Source: Pinibacter aurantiacus
GTDB lineage: Bacteria; Bacteroidota; Bacteroidia; Chitinophagales; Chitinophagaceae
Assembly (NCBI RefSeq): GCF_019130065.1
Contig: NZ_JAHSPG010000003.1
Coordinates: 558,001 to 622,000, forward strand
Length of the DNA stretch: 64,000 nt
Direction: 5' to 3'
The translations under genes and the position numbers were made by a program. Of this stretch, positions 26,541 to 34,450 are shown in pieces (position 1 is the stretch's first letter; every line of letters begins with the position of its first letter). The notes under the pieces were generated by a model. It was not told where the DNA came from. It saw nothing but the letters and a program-made list of their open reading frames with translations, and did no database searches.

Positions 26541-27668
26541 ATGTTAGATGTAATACTAAGCTTATCTATCTCTTTTGCAGTCTCTTATTTGGCCATACCA
26601 ATCATCATTAAGGTTGCCAAAATCAAAAAACTGTACGATGTACCGGACGAAAGAAAGGTACACGTAACGCCGATCCCTTCATTGGGCGGCCTTGGCATTT
26701 TTGCCGGTTTTGTGTTTGGCTGCATGCTTAGTACAAACTTTGCCCAATCCAGCGAAATGCAATATTTCATTGCTGCTACACTGGTTATTTTCTTCCTTGG
26801 TATTAAAGATGACATTCTTATTCTGTCCCCAATAAAAAAATTCATTGGCCAGGTGCTGGCTGCCTTTATTGTAATCTATAAAGGAGGAATTCAAATCAAC
26901 AGCATGCATGGCTTCTTAGGCATTCATGAATTGCCTGAGATGTACAGCTTGTTGCTTACTTATTTTACAATTCTTGTGGTGATCAATTCTTTCAATCTTA
27001 TTGACGGTATTGATGGTCTTGCAGGAAGTCTCGGTCTAATGGTATCTGCGCTTGTAGGAATTTATATGCTTCAGGTTGGCGAAACAGCTTATTCAATCCT
27101 TGCATTTTCGCTTGCTGGCGCACTGGTTGCGTTCCTGCTATTTAACTTCCAGCCTGCAAAAATATTCATGGGTGATACCGGCTCGTTGCTTATCGGCCTT
27201 ATCAACTCTATATTGGTGATCAAATTTATCAATGTATCAGAAACATCCACAATGCCAATGAGCAGCGGCCCTGCAATTGGAATCGCGTTGTTGTTCATTC
27301 CATTGCTCGATACACTAAGAGTGTTTAGTATAAGAATGCTGAAAAGACGTTCACCATTTAGCCCGGACAGAAATCACATTCATCACTTGTTACTTGACAG
27401 AGGCCTATCCCACAGAAATATCGTTCTTACATTAGTTGCCGCTAACATTGTTGTAATCATCGCTTCAGCTTATTTTTCTCCTTCTGTGAATTGTACTTTG
27501 CTCGTGTTGGGCATCAGTACAGCCTTCTTTGTGGGAATCGGTATTTTGCAAAAAACCAAGCGCCCAAGATTGTTTGTGGCGAACCTGCAAAAAAGCGCTG
27601 TTGAAAGCAATGCTCTTTCTACCAAAATAGTTCCACTGACAAAGGATTCCGTATTGGAGCAGAAGTAG
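26541..27668 (+). CDS. Polyprenyl-phosphate GlcNAc-1-phosphate transferase-like (WecA/TagO family)
   Basis: 375 aa from the ATG at 26541. About ten membrane helices. Family motifs: DVPDERKVHVTPIPSLGG, FLGIKDDI (catalytic DD), NSFNLIDGIDGLAG, KIFMGDTGSLLIG and RRSPFSPDRNHIHHLLLDRG, whose His pair is typical of WecA/TagO rather than MraY. It transfers a sugar-1-phosphate to undecaprenyl phosphate at the inner membrane, starting O-antigen, capsule or another envelope glycan. No glycan cluster is next to it, so the end product is unknown. Confidence 0.9.
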   Translation: MLDVILSLSISFAVSYLAIPIIIKVAKIKKLYDVPDERKVHVTPIPSLGGLGIFAGFVFGCMLSTNFAQSSEMQYFIAATLVIFFLGIKDDILILSPIKKFIGQVLAAFIVIYKGGIQINSMHGFLGIHELPEMYSLLLTYFTILVVINSFNLIDGIDGLAGSLGLMVSALVGIYMLQVGETAYSILAFSLAGALVAFLLFNFQPAKIFMGDTGSLLIGLINSILVIKFINVSETSTMPMSSGPAIGIALLFIPLLDTLRVFSIRMLKRRSPFSPDRNHIHHLLLDRGLSHRNIVLTLVAANIVVIIASAYFSPSVNCTLLVLGISTAFFVGIGILQKTKRPRLFVANLQKSAVESNALSTKIVPLTKDSVLEQK

Positions 27669-27672
27669 AGAC

Positions 27673-27793
27673 AAGTTAAAAGTCAAAAATCAAAAGTCAA
27701 AAGCAATCCTGGCACGCCTTCTAAACGATGCCATTTTGTAGATGACGAGGAGCTCATTTTTTTGAATTTTGATTTTTTAATTTTTACTTTTAA
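27673..27793. repeat. Inverted tandem-word repeat (TCAAAAG type)
   Basis: Left arm 27673-27702 (TCAAAAG/TCAAAAA 7-mers) and right arm 27756-27793 (complement), spacer about 53 bp. It lies 5 bp after the stop of the glycosyl-1-phosphate transferase gene. Confidence 0.82.
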
Positions 27794-27812
27794 ATACTTA
27801 CAAAATTCACAT

Positions 27813-27820
27813 TAGATTTG
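27813..27820 (+). promoter_or_regulatory. -7 box for frr
   Basis: TAGATTTG, 19 bp before the frr ATG. The -33 region overlaps the right arm of the preceding repeat and has no clear TTTG. Confidence 0.5.
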
Positions 27821-27839
27821 CGCCATTAATATTAGCACT

Positions 27840-28403
27840 ATGTCTGATGAATTAGCAATAATAATGGATGATACGGAATCGTCTATGAGCAAGGCGATTA
27901 AACACCTGGAAAGTGAATTAACAAAAATACGCGCCGGAAAAGCAAACCCTCAAATAGTCGATGGCATTACCGTAGACTATTACGGTTCAGCTACTCCGCT
28001 TGCACAAGTTGCCAATGTATCTGTGGTAGATGCACGCACCTTGACCATTCAGCCCTGGGAGAAGAACATGCTTCAACCGATTGAAAGAGCTATCATCAAT
28101 TCAAATATTGGTTTAAATCCACAAAACGATGGATTGATCATTCGCCTGTTCCTTCCACCACTTACGGAAGAGCGTCGTAAAGAATTTGTAAAGAGAGCCA
28201 ATGGTGAAGGAGAAGCTTCAAAAGTATCTATCCGCAATATTCGCAGAGATGCAATTGAGATGATTAAAAAATTGCAGAAAGATGGCTTGAGCGAAGATGC
28301 TGCGAAAGACGCTGAGAAAGATATTCAGACTATCACAGATAAATATATAGCGCAGATTGAAAAACATCTTGCAACAAAAGAAAAAGAAATCATGGCTATC
28401 TAG
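27840..28403 (+). CDS. frr: Ribosome recycling factor
   Basis: 187 aa, standard length. The conserved LTKIRAGKANPQIVDGITVDYYGSATPL and WEKNMLQPIERAI segments are followed by RLFLPPLTEERRKEFVKRA, RNIRRDA and the C-terminal helix DKYIAQIEKHLATKEKEIMAI. It splits the post-termination ribosome together with EF-G. pyrH, a common neighbour, is not adjacent. A perfect terminator follows. Confidence 0.97.
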   Translation: MSDELAIIMDDTESSMSKAIKHLESELTKIRAGKANPQIVDGITVDYYGSATPLAQVANVSVVDARTLTIQPWEKNMLQPIERAIINSNIGLNPQNDGLIIRLFLPPLTEERRKEFVKRANGEGEASKVSIRNIRRDAIEMIKKLQKDGLSEDAAKDAEKDIQTITDKYIAQIEKHLATKEKEIMAI

Positions 28404-28424
28404 CCTGATTAAAACATAGATTAT

Positions 28425-28452
28425 AAAATGCCGGCATTGTGCCGGCATTTTT
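28425..28452 (+). terminator. Intrinsic terminator of frr
   Basis: Perfect stem AAAATGCCGGCA/TGCCGGCATTTT, 3-nt loop, T-run. The following 28453-28584 holds nothing I can name. Confidence 0.92.
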
Positions 28453-28584
28453 ATTTAGTGGCCGGAGCAAATTACCCAGTTGCCCTCAAAAAGCATTGAT
28501 TATTTGATAAAGCGGCTCGCATGTAAAACACGATAATTGGTATAATAATGATGCTGAACTGATTAGCCGAACTATTTTTTTATA

Positions 28585-28592
28585 TACATTTG
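28585..28592 (+). promoter_or_regulatory. -7 box for mscL
   Basis: TACATTTG. The resulting leader would be about 135 nt, longer than for other genes here, with no evident structure. The gap 28404-28733 contains this and the frr terminator only. Confidence 0.5.
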
Positions 28593-28733
28593 TCGCAAAC
28601 GGAAACAATGCATTTCAATTCTTCGAAATGTAAACGTAATACCTAACCGCAGTAATTGATCCAGAATCCTCAACATTACTTTAAGCTATTTGTAATAATA
28701 GAAACCTGATTAAACAATAAAAATTGAACTACT

Positions 28734-29147
28734 ATGGGCTTTGTAAAAGAGTTTAAAGAATTTGCCATGAAGGGCAACGTAATGGATCTTGCAATAGGTG
28801 TTATTATTGGTGCCGCCTTTGGAAAGATCGTTGACTCAATTGTAAATGACCTCCTGATGCCTATCATCTCCCGCGTGCTGCTGCATGGCATCAGTTTTAC
28901 CGACAAATTTGTTTCGCTCGATGGCACGCATTACGCCACTTACGACGCAGCCAAAAAAGCCGGCGCCGCAATATTCGCGTGGGGAAATTTCATCCAGGTA
29001 TTCATCAACTTCCTCATCATAGCCTTTGTTTTATTTATGGTAGTAAAAGGGCTCAACAGATTGAAAAAAGATGCTCCCGCTGCTCCTGCAGAACCTTCCA
29101 GCACAGATAAATTGTTGATGGAAATAAGGGATGAGTTGAAGAAATAG
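28734..29147 (+). CDS. mscL: Large-conductance mechanosensitive channel
   Basis: 137 aa. It starts [20 protein letters not shown], with helix TM1 [20 protein letters not shown] (the pore constriction), a periplasmic loop, then TM2 [21 protein letters not shown] and the charged C-terminal helical bundle ([14 protein letters not shown]). It forms a pentamer that opens just before membrane rupture. It is flanked by the frr terminator and the AT-rich repeat 29180-29288, so it is monocistronic. Confidence 0.97.
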   Translation: MGFVKEFKEFAMKGNVMDLAIGVIIGAAFGKIVDSIVNDLLMPIISRVLLHGISFTDKFVSLDGTHYATYDAAKKAGAAIFAWGNFIQVFINFLIIAFVLFMVVKGLNRLKKDAPAAPAEPSSTDKLLMEIRDELKK

Positions 29148-29179
29148 GCAACGTTTCACGATAAAAGAATCTCTTTGAC

Positions 29180-29288
29180 AATTAATAATTAATAATTAAT
29201 AATTAATAGAGCAGTCTTTCATGATTGACATCAATCTTGTCAGGATGCCGCACCTATTAATTTTTAATTATTAATTATTAATTATTTT
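29180..29288. repeat. Inverted tandem-word repeat (ATTAATA type)
   Basis: Left arm 29180-29209 (four ATTAATA 7-mers) and right arm 29254-29288, spacer about 44 bp, 32 bp after the mscL stop. Confidence 0.85.
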
Positions 29289-29301
29289 AAACACAATCAT
29301 T

Positions 29302-30234
29302 ATGAAAAAAGCAATGCTCGCATGTAGCCTGGTTTTGATGACGGGTTGGCTATTTGCACAGGATCAAACGATCAAAAGTCTACAGACAGAAAGTAACAGA
29401 GCGGTTAAAAAAGATCCAAATGATACAATTCCCAGAAACTGGAAGGTCGGCGGTCTGTTTTCCCTCACTTTTGGACAGACATCTCTTTCAAACTGGGCCG
29501 CAGGTGGCGATGAGCTGTCAATCAACTTTAATAGTATCCTGAGTTTATATGGCTACTATAAAAAAGGGAGACATACATGGGATAATACACTGGATCTTGG
29601 TCTTGGCTATGTGAAAACAACGTCGCTGGGTATGCGCAAAAGCAACGATAAAATAGATCTTTATTCCAAGTACGGATATGAATTGGCTCCGAAATGGTAT
29701 TTGAGCGGACTGGTGAATTTCCGCAGCCAGTTTACCGCAGGTTACAACTACCCAAACGACACCACGGTGGAAAAAATATCCAACTTCATGGCTCCGGGCT
29801 ACCTGCTTCTCTCTGCCGGTATTGATTTCAGGCCAACGGACTATTTTACCATTTTTGTGTCGCCGCTCACTTCGCGCTGGACATTTGTTACCGATAATGA
29901 TCTTTCCGCAAAAGGCGCTTATGGCGTAGATACCGGCAAACACGTTCGTAATGAAATAGGTGCGTTTATGACCATAAACTACATGCACGAGATCATGAAA
30001 AATGTGGTGTATAAGTCCAGGCTTGACCTTTTCTCCAATTACCAGCACAATCCGCAAAATGTAGACGTCTACTTTACAAACCTGCTGGCCCTAAAGGTGA
30101 ACAAGTGGCTCCAGGCGAGCGTTGCACTGGACATTATTTATGACGATGATGTACGTGTTTTTGGCCCCAACCACGACTCGCCACGTACGCAATTGCGTGA
30201 GAGTGTGGGGGTTGGATTGGCTGTAAAGTTCTAG
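29302..30234 (+). CDS. DUF3078 family outer-membrane-type protein
   Basis: 310 aa. Signal peptide MKKAMLACSLVLMTGWLFAQ. The mature part begins with a charged stretch, then WKVGGLFSLTFGQTSLSNWAAGGDELS, the hallmark of DUF3078, followed by alternating strands such as HTWDNTLDLGLGYVKT and ending in LRESVGVGLAVKF, with a terminal Phe as in many barrel proteins. Family function is unknown; an outer-membrane beta-barrel is likely. It is monocistronic between two inverted repeats. Confidence 0.88.
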   Translation: MKKAMLACSLVLMTGWLFAQDQTIKSLQTESNRAVKKDPNDTIPRNWKVGGLFSLTFGQTSLSNWAAGGDELSINFNSILSLYGYYKKGRHTWDNTLDLGLGYVKTTSLGMRKSNDKIDLYSKYGYELAPKWYLSGLVNFRSQFTAGYNYPNDTTVEKISNFMAPGYLLLSAGIDFRPTDYFTIFVSPLTSRWTFVTDNDLSAKGAYGVDTGKHVRNEIGAFMTINYMHEIMKNVVYKSRLDLFSNYQHNPQNVDVYFTNLLALKVNKWLQASVALDIIYDDDVRVFGPNHDSPRTQLRESVGVGLAVKF

Positions 30235-30389
30235 CAATTTGAAAATTTGAGGATTTGAAAATTTGAAAATGCTTTAAGCGTAGTCTGTTGGGCTAATTGT
30301 TTACTCCAGGATATTTGGAGAGTTAATTAAGAAAATGAAAGTTGAGCTGAAAGAATTTTCAAATTCTCATATTTTCAAATTTTCAAATA
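30235..30389. repeat. Inverted tandem-word repeat (TTTGAAAA type)
   Basis: Left arm 30235-30270 and right arm 30354-30389, spacer about 83 bp, beginning at the stop of the DUF3078 gene. Same word as 25315-25460. Confidence 0.87.
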
Positions 30390-30459
30390 AAGGCATTCTT
30401 GAAATACCGAATGAAAAAATGTTATTCGCCTTCTTAGGCAATTTCCCTCGTAAATACTA

Positions 30460-30467
30460 TATTTTTG
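30460..30467 (+). promoter_or_regulatory. -7 box for scpA, followed by a hairpin
   Basis: TATTTTTG is directly followed by an 8-bp stem AAAGCCTG/CAGGCTTT (30469-30476 and 30487-30494). Transcription would begin inside the hairpin, so the hairpin is more likely the end of an upstream transcript than a leader structure. Confidence 0.5.
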
Positions 30468-30512
30468 TAAAGCCTGTTGTTATCAGCAGGCTTTATTCTT
30501 AAAATATAATAC

Positions 30513-31301
30513 GTGAGTCAGCAGCCAACATATCAGATCAAGTTACCTCAGTTTGAGGGCCCGTTTGACCTTTTATTGTTCTTCATTGAGAGGGATGAAT
30601 TGGATATTTATAATATTCCTATCACCAAGATTATCAATGACTTTCTCGCTTATATACATTCCCAGGAAAACCTGAACATCGAGCTTTCGAGCGAATTCAT
30701 TCTTTTCGTTTCCACATTAATGCGCATTAAAGCAAAAATGCTGTTGCCAAGAAAAGAACTGGATGCACAGGGAAATGAAATTGACCCTCGCCAGGAATTG
30801 ATCGACAAAATTCTCGAATACAAAAAATACAAGCAGGCCGCGGCGGAAATGGCGGAAATGGAAGCCATCCGTATGCTGATGGTAAAACGCGGTAATCTGC
30901 AAAAAGACATCTCGTCCATTGGCGAAGAAGCGGGTGAAGGAACTGAAATACAGGCGATTACACTTTTCAAACTAATGAAGGCCTTTGAAAAGGCTATGCA
31001 AAAAGTGTATGAGCGCAACAACAAACCAGTACATACCGTAGTGCAGTATCACTACACTATGGAAAAAAGCCGCGAACACATGCTGGCCACCGTAACCCGC
31101 GAAAAAACAATGTCGTTCGAAAAAATATTCGAATTCTGCGACAACCGAATCCACGCTATCTTCCTGTTCCTCAGCATGTTGGAGCTGGTACAAATGAAGT
31201 ACATGACGATCCTGGCGGGTGAAGGAAGAAACAACTTCATTGTGGAATTCAACGAGAACCGCGAAGAGGACGACGTTTTCAACTTCGAATTACTGAACTA
31301 A
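30513..31301 (+). CDS. scpA: Segregation and condensation protein A
   Basis: 262 aa from GTG (30513). The N-terminal domain reads YQIKLPQFEGPFDLLLFFIERDELDIYNI, followed by ITKIINDFLAYIH and STLMRIKAKMLLPR. The C-terminal winged helix holds FEKIFEFCDNRIHAIFLFLSMLELVQMKYMTI. It is the kleisin partner of SMC in the chromosome condensation complex; scpB is not in the window. The GTG is chosen because it is the only start before the conserved region and lies about 45 bp after the promoter. Confidence 0.95.
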   Translation: MSQQPTYQIKLPQFEGPFDLLLFFIERDELDIYNIPITKIINDFLAYIHSQENLNIELSSEFILFVSTLMRIKAKMLLPRKELDAQGNEIDPRQELIDKILEYKKYKQAAAEMAEMEAIRMLMVKRGNLQKDISSIGEEAGEGTEIQAITLFKLMKAFEKAMQKVYERNNKPVHTVVQYHYTMEKSREHMLATVTREKTMSFEKIFEFCDNRIHAIFLFLSMLELVQMKYMTILAGEGRNNFIVEFNENREEDDVFNFELLN

Positions 31302-31321
31302 TAGCTATATCTTTTTAGCAG

Positions 31322-31381
31322 GGCTTCGACAAGCTCAGCCTGACACTCTGCTAATGCTGTCAGGCTGAGCTTGTCGAAGCC
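31322..31381. repeat. GGCTTCGACAAGC palindrome, copy 1
   Basis: 24-bp perfect arms (31322-31345 and 31358-31381) around a 12-bp loop. Copy 2 is at 36188-36251. It lies 20 bp after the scpA stop and probably acts as its 3' hairpin, though no T-run follows. Confidence 0.9.
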
Positions 31382-31492
31382 TTTTGCATAATGTGATAAT
31401 ATTTCTCGCGACAAGCTGGCAGTTTTATCAGCTGATTATCTCTTGGTACATTAATTGATGTTTAAACACTAAACTAAAAGGAGTTTAATTTT

Positions 31493-32206
31493 ATGGAAAC
31501 AGTATTTCATCCTTCATCAGAAAGAGGTCATGCCAATCATGGCTGGCTGGATTCTTACCATTCATTCAGTTTTGCTAGTTGGTATGAGCCTTCCAAAATA
31601 CATTTTGGAGCACTTCGTGTTTTGAATGATGATGTAGTGGCTGGAGGTGGCGGTTTTGGCGCACATCCGCACGACAATATGGAAATTGTTTCGATCCCAT
31701 TAAAAGGATCTCTGGCCCACAAGGATTCAACGGGAAACGAAAAATTCATTAATACCGGAGATGTCCAGATAATGAGCGCAGGAACAGGTTTGCATCATTC
31801 GGAATACAATGCTTCGAAAACGGAGCCTGTAAACTTTTTGCAGATCTGGGTTTTCCCAAAACTGAATAACATCAAGCCGCATTATGATCAAAAAACATTT
31901 GACAGCGAGGCGAGAAAAAATAACTGGCAAATAGTAGTAAGTCCTGATGAAAAAGACGGCGGTCTTTGGATTAACCAGGATGCTGTTTTTGCGAGAGCAT
32001 CTTTGGATCAAAATGCAACATTGAATTACGTACCCAAATTCGCAGGAAACGGTGTTTACCTGTTTGTAATTGAAGGAAGCATTGAAGTGAATGGACAGAT
32101 TGTGAATAAGAGAGATGCCATTGGCATAAGCGGAAGTGACAACGTGGAGATAAAAGCATTGGCAGATGCGGATGTACTGGCGATCGAGGTACCAATGATT
32201 AGTTGA
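31493..32206 (+). CDS. Pirin family protein (YhhW-like bicupin)
   Basis: 237 aa. The N-terminal cupin reads SSERGHANHGWLDSYHSFSFASWY, with FGAHPHDNMEIVSIPLKGSLAHKD supplying the metal-binding His/Glu set and GTGLHHSEYNAS following. The second half lacks the metal residues, as is usual. YhhW and pirins have shown quercetin dioxygenase activity in vitro; the physiological role is unclear. A real Shine-Dalgarno (AAAAGGAG, 31476-31483) lies 9 bp before the ATG, rare in this window. A second pirin gene follows. Its stop is part of a repeat arm. Confidence 0.92.
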   Translation: METVFHPSSERGHANHGWLDSYHSFSFASWYEPSKIHFGALRVLNDDVVAGGGGFGAHPHDNMEIVSIPLKGSLAHKDSTGNEKFINTGDVQIMSAGTGLHHSEYNASKTEPVNFLQIWVFPKLNNIKPHYDQKTFDSEARKNNWQIVVSPDEKDGGLWINQDAVFARASLDQNATLNYVPKFAGNGVYLFVIEGSIEVNGQIVNKRDAIGISGSDNVEIKALADADVLAIEVPMIS

Positions 32207-32315
32207 GAGTTGAGAATGGAGAGTGGAGAGTTAATTGAAAATTGAAAGTTGAAAATTGAAAATGAAGTTGCTGTTAGTTGGCCAGTTTAACAACTATTAA
32301 CTAACAGCAAACAAC
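32201..32315. repeat. Composite repeat with three word types
   Basis: TTGAGAG/TGGAGAG words (32201-32230, overlapping the pirin stop), then TTGAAAA 7-mers (32235-32262), then a GTTAGTTG inverted repeat (32267-32280 and 32301-32315). Only the last has both arms. Confidence 0.8.
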
Positions 32316-32333
32316 TTAAAAAAAGGACAAGCA

Positions 32334-33185
32334 ATGACTACAAGAATAATAAACACTATCGAAGATGCTTCGATAGAATTTGTAGGCGCGAATAAAGTGA
32401 AAAGGGCTTTGCCTACCAGGAATTTGAAACAAGTAGACCCTTTTATATTTATCGATCATATGGTGCCGGCAACTGTTCCGGCAGGTGCGTCGATAAGAAT
32501 ACCACCTCACCCACATGCTGGTTTTGAAGTGGTGAGCTATATCATTGATGGAGAGTTTTTCCACCGTGATAATAAAGGACATGACCAGATCGCACATCCG
32601 GGCGATATTAACTGGATGACATCAGGATCGGGTATCATTCACAGCGAAGGACCAACGGAACAGTTTCTAGAAAAAGGCGGAAACCTCGAATTAATGCAGG
32701 TTTGGATCAATTTGCCTTCTGATAAGAAAAGGCTTGAGCCTTCCTTCAGAAACTACCCTTCTGCAACTTTACCGGTAGTGGATAATGAAACGAGCCGTGT
32801 AAAAGTTTTAATAGGCGAATATGAAGGCAAGACTTCTCCCGTTACCACTCATACATCGATGTACTACTACCACATCAATGTTAAAGCGGGAAACACATTT
32901 ACACTACCTGTGAAAGATGGCTATACAGCAGGCTTGTATGTAATGGAAGGAAAAGTGAAAATATTGGCAGATGAAATACAGGCAGGACAGGTAGTACAAT
33001 TTGCACCGGAAGGAACGCAAGTCGTTTTTAAAGCATTGGAAGATGTGACCTTAATTGCTTTTGGCGGTGAGCCGATCAATGAAAAGGTGGTGAGTTATGG
33101 CCCGTTTGTAATGAACAGTTTTCCTGAAATCCAGGAAGCCATTGCAAATTTTGAAGCTGGAAAGATGGGAGAACTTACATATTAA
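32334..33185 (+). CDS. Pirin family protein
   Basis: 283 aa. Classical pirin: ANKVKRALPTRNLKQVDPFIFIDHM, then the N-terminal cupin metal site IPPHPHAGFEVVSYIIDGEFFH and DINWMTSGSGIIHSEGP. The C-terminal cupin (about residues 160-250) ends KALEDVTLIAFGGEPI. It is 127 bp downstream of another pirin of a different subgroup, so the two are paralogous neighbours rather than a recent duplication. AAAGGA lies a short distance before the ATG. A terminator follows. Confidence 0.93.
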   Translation: MTTRIINTIEDASIEFVGANKVKRALPTRNLKQVDPFIFIDHMVPATVPAGASIRIPPHPHAGFEVVSYIIDGEFFHRDNKGHDQIAHPGDINWMTSGSGIIHSEGPTEQFLEKGGNLELMQVWINLPSDKKRLEPSFRNYPSATLPVVDNETSRVKVLIGEYEGKTSPVTTHTSMYYYHINVKAGNTFTLPVKDGYTAGLYVMEGKVKILADEIQAGQVVQFAPEGTQVVFKALEDVTLIAFGGEPINEKVVSYGPFVMNSFPEIQEAIANFEAGKMGELTY

Positions 33186-33212
33186 GATTGTTCACAGTTT
33201 AGGGATTTTTTA

Positions 33213-33253
33213 GCCGCTTATCAAATCGTTAAGAAATGATGAGCGGCTTTTTA
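33213..33253 (+). terminator. Intrinsic terminator of the pirin pair
   Basis: Stem GCCGCTTATCA/TGATGAGCGGC with one G-U pair (33213-33223 and 33238-33248), then TTTTTATT. Confidence 0.85.
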
Positions 33254-33373
33254 TTGGCTGGCATTAAGTCAAAAGGAAAAAGGAAAAATTCAAAAAGGTT
33301 CGGGCTGATATTTCTGTTGTTACTTTGAGTAGAACGCCGGTCATAGCGGATGTTGAAAGGGTACAGATAAAAA

Positions 33374-33396
33374 AATTCCGCCTGGGTGGCGGAATT
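33374..33396 (-). terminator. Terminator-like hairpin facing the minus strand, no matching gene
   Basis: Stem AATTCCGCC/GGCGGAATT. On minus it is followed by a T-run (TTTTTTTATC); on plus there is none. No minus-strand gene lies upstream of it. The rest of the gap 33254-33609 holds nothing I can name. Confidence 0.6.
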
Positions 33397-33609
33397 ATAG
33401 CAGTTGGTTTTGGATAATATTTTTAATAAATCAAAACCGTAAATTATATCGTAGGAAAGGTGTTAAGTAATAGTTAAGTATTCAGCGAATATAAGTTAAA
33501 TCTACATTCAACCGTTTTTTTATGTGCATTTTTTTCCACTTATTCTACTCACTTACCTTAATAAATACGCATATAAATCGTTTATAATCTATATGTATTT
33601 AGAATATAC

Positions 33610-33642
33610 TTGCATTTCTGTACACTGTAAATCTTATTTTTG
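33610..33642 (+). promoter_or_regulatory. Promoter for gldF, almost touching the start codon
   Basis: TTG (33610-33612), 22-bp spacer, TATTTTTG (33635-33642). The ATG is at 33649, so the message may be leaderless. Confidence 0.55.
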
Positions 33643-33648
33643 ACTCCT

Positions 33649-34383
33649 ATGTGGCCAATTTGTATTAAAGAATTCCGACAATTCTTCAGCAGCCTGACAG
33701 GCTTAATTGCTATTTCCATCTTTCTATTGCTAACGGGGTTATTCCTGTTTGTTTTTCCCGACACTAATATTTTCGACGATGGCTATGCTACCCTCGATCA
33801 GTTTTTTAATCTCGCTCCGTGGATTTTGCTATTTCTAATTCCAGCAATAACCATGAGAAGTTTTGCAGAAGAATTTAAAACAGGCACTTATGAAATTTTG
33901 CAAACGAGTCCCGTTTCTTATAAACAAGTGATATTGGGCAAATACTTTGGCTGCCTTCTTATTGTTATCATCGCTTTGTTACCAACCATCATCTATGCTA
34001 TTTCTGTAAATGCACTTTCGGAAACAAGTGGCATTGATACAGGCGCAACCATTGGGTCATACATAGGTTTGTTTTTGCTGGCGGCGATTTTTACTGCAAT
34101 CGGTATTTGCTGTAGCAGCTTCAGTAATAATGCAGTGGTTGCTTTCATTATTAGTGCATTTGCGTGTTTTATTGTGTACACAGGTTTTAATGCGATCAGC
34201 CGCATTCCTGTTTTTGCTTCAGGTGCAGATTACTATATTGAAATGATAGGAATTGATTTCCATTATAAAAGTTTAAGTCGTGGTGTGATTGACAGTCGTG
34301 ATGTTATTTATTTTCTATCTGTGATTGTTTTTTTCCTTGTGTTCACATGGAGGAATCTGTCGAGAAGATTTAGCGCAGCATAG
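33649..34383 (+). CDS. gldF: Gliding motility ABC transporter permease GldF
   Basis: 244 aa from the ATG at 33649; an in-frame TTG at 33640 lies inside the promoter and is rejected. Six membrane helices. It starts MWPICIKEFRQFFSSLTG and carries the ABC-2 permease features IPAITMRSFAEEFKTGTYEIL and YKQVILGKYFG. It is followed after 67 bp by gldG, as in other Bacteroidota. GldF and GldG form a complex with the ATPase GldA, which is not in the window, and have been linked to gliding in flavobacteria; the transported substrate is unknown. Confidence 0.93.
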   Translation: MWPICIKEFRQFFSSLTGLIAISIFLLLTGLFLFVFPDTNIFDDGYATLDQFFNLAPWILLFLIPAITMRSFAEEFKTGTYEILQTSPVSYKQVILGKYFGCLLIVIIALLPTIIYAISVNALSETSGIDTGATIGSYIGLFLLAAIFTAIGICCSSFSNNAVVAFIISAFACFIVYTGFNAISRIPVFASGADYYIEMIGIDFHYKSLSRGVIDSRDVIYFLSVIVFFLVFTWRNLSRRFSAA

Positions 34384-34450
34384 AAATCTCCGATACTTAA
34401 AACTCAAAACTCAAAACTTTCTAAAGCGGCTCGCCGCAAAATATATTGGA

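Noticed and set aside
31322-31381. GGCTTCGACAAGC palindrome as an attachment or resolution site
   Set aside because: No integrase or recombinase is near either copy, and both sit at gene ends like the other 3' hairpins.
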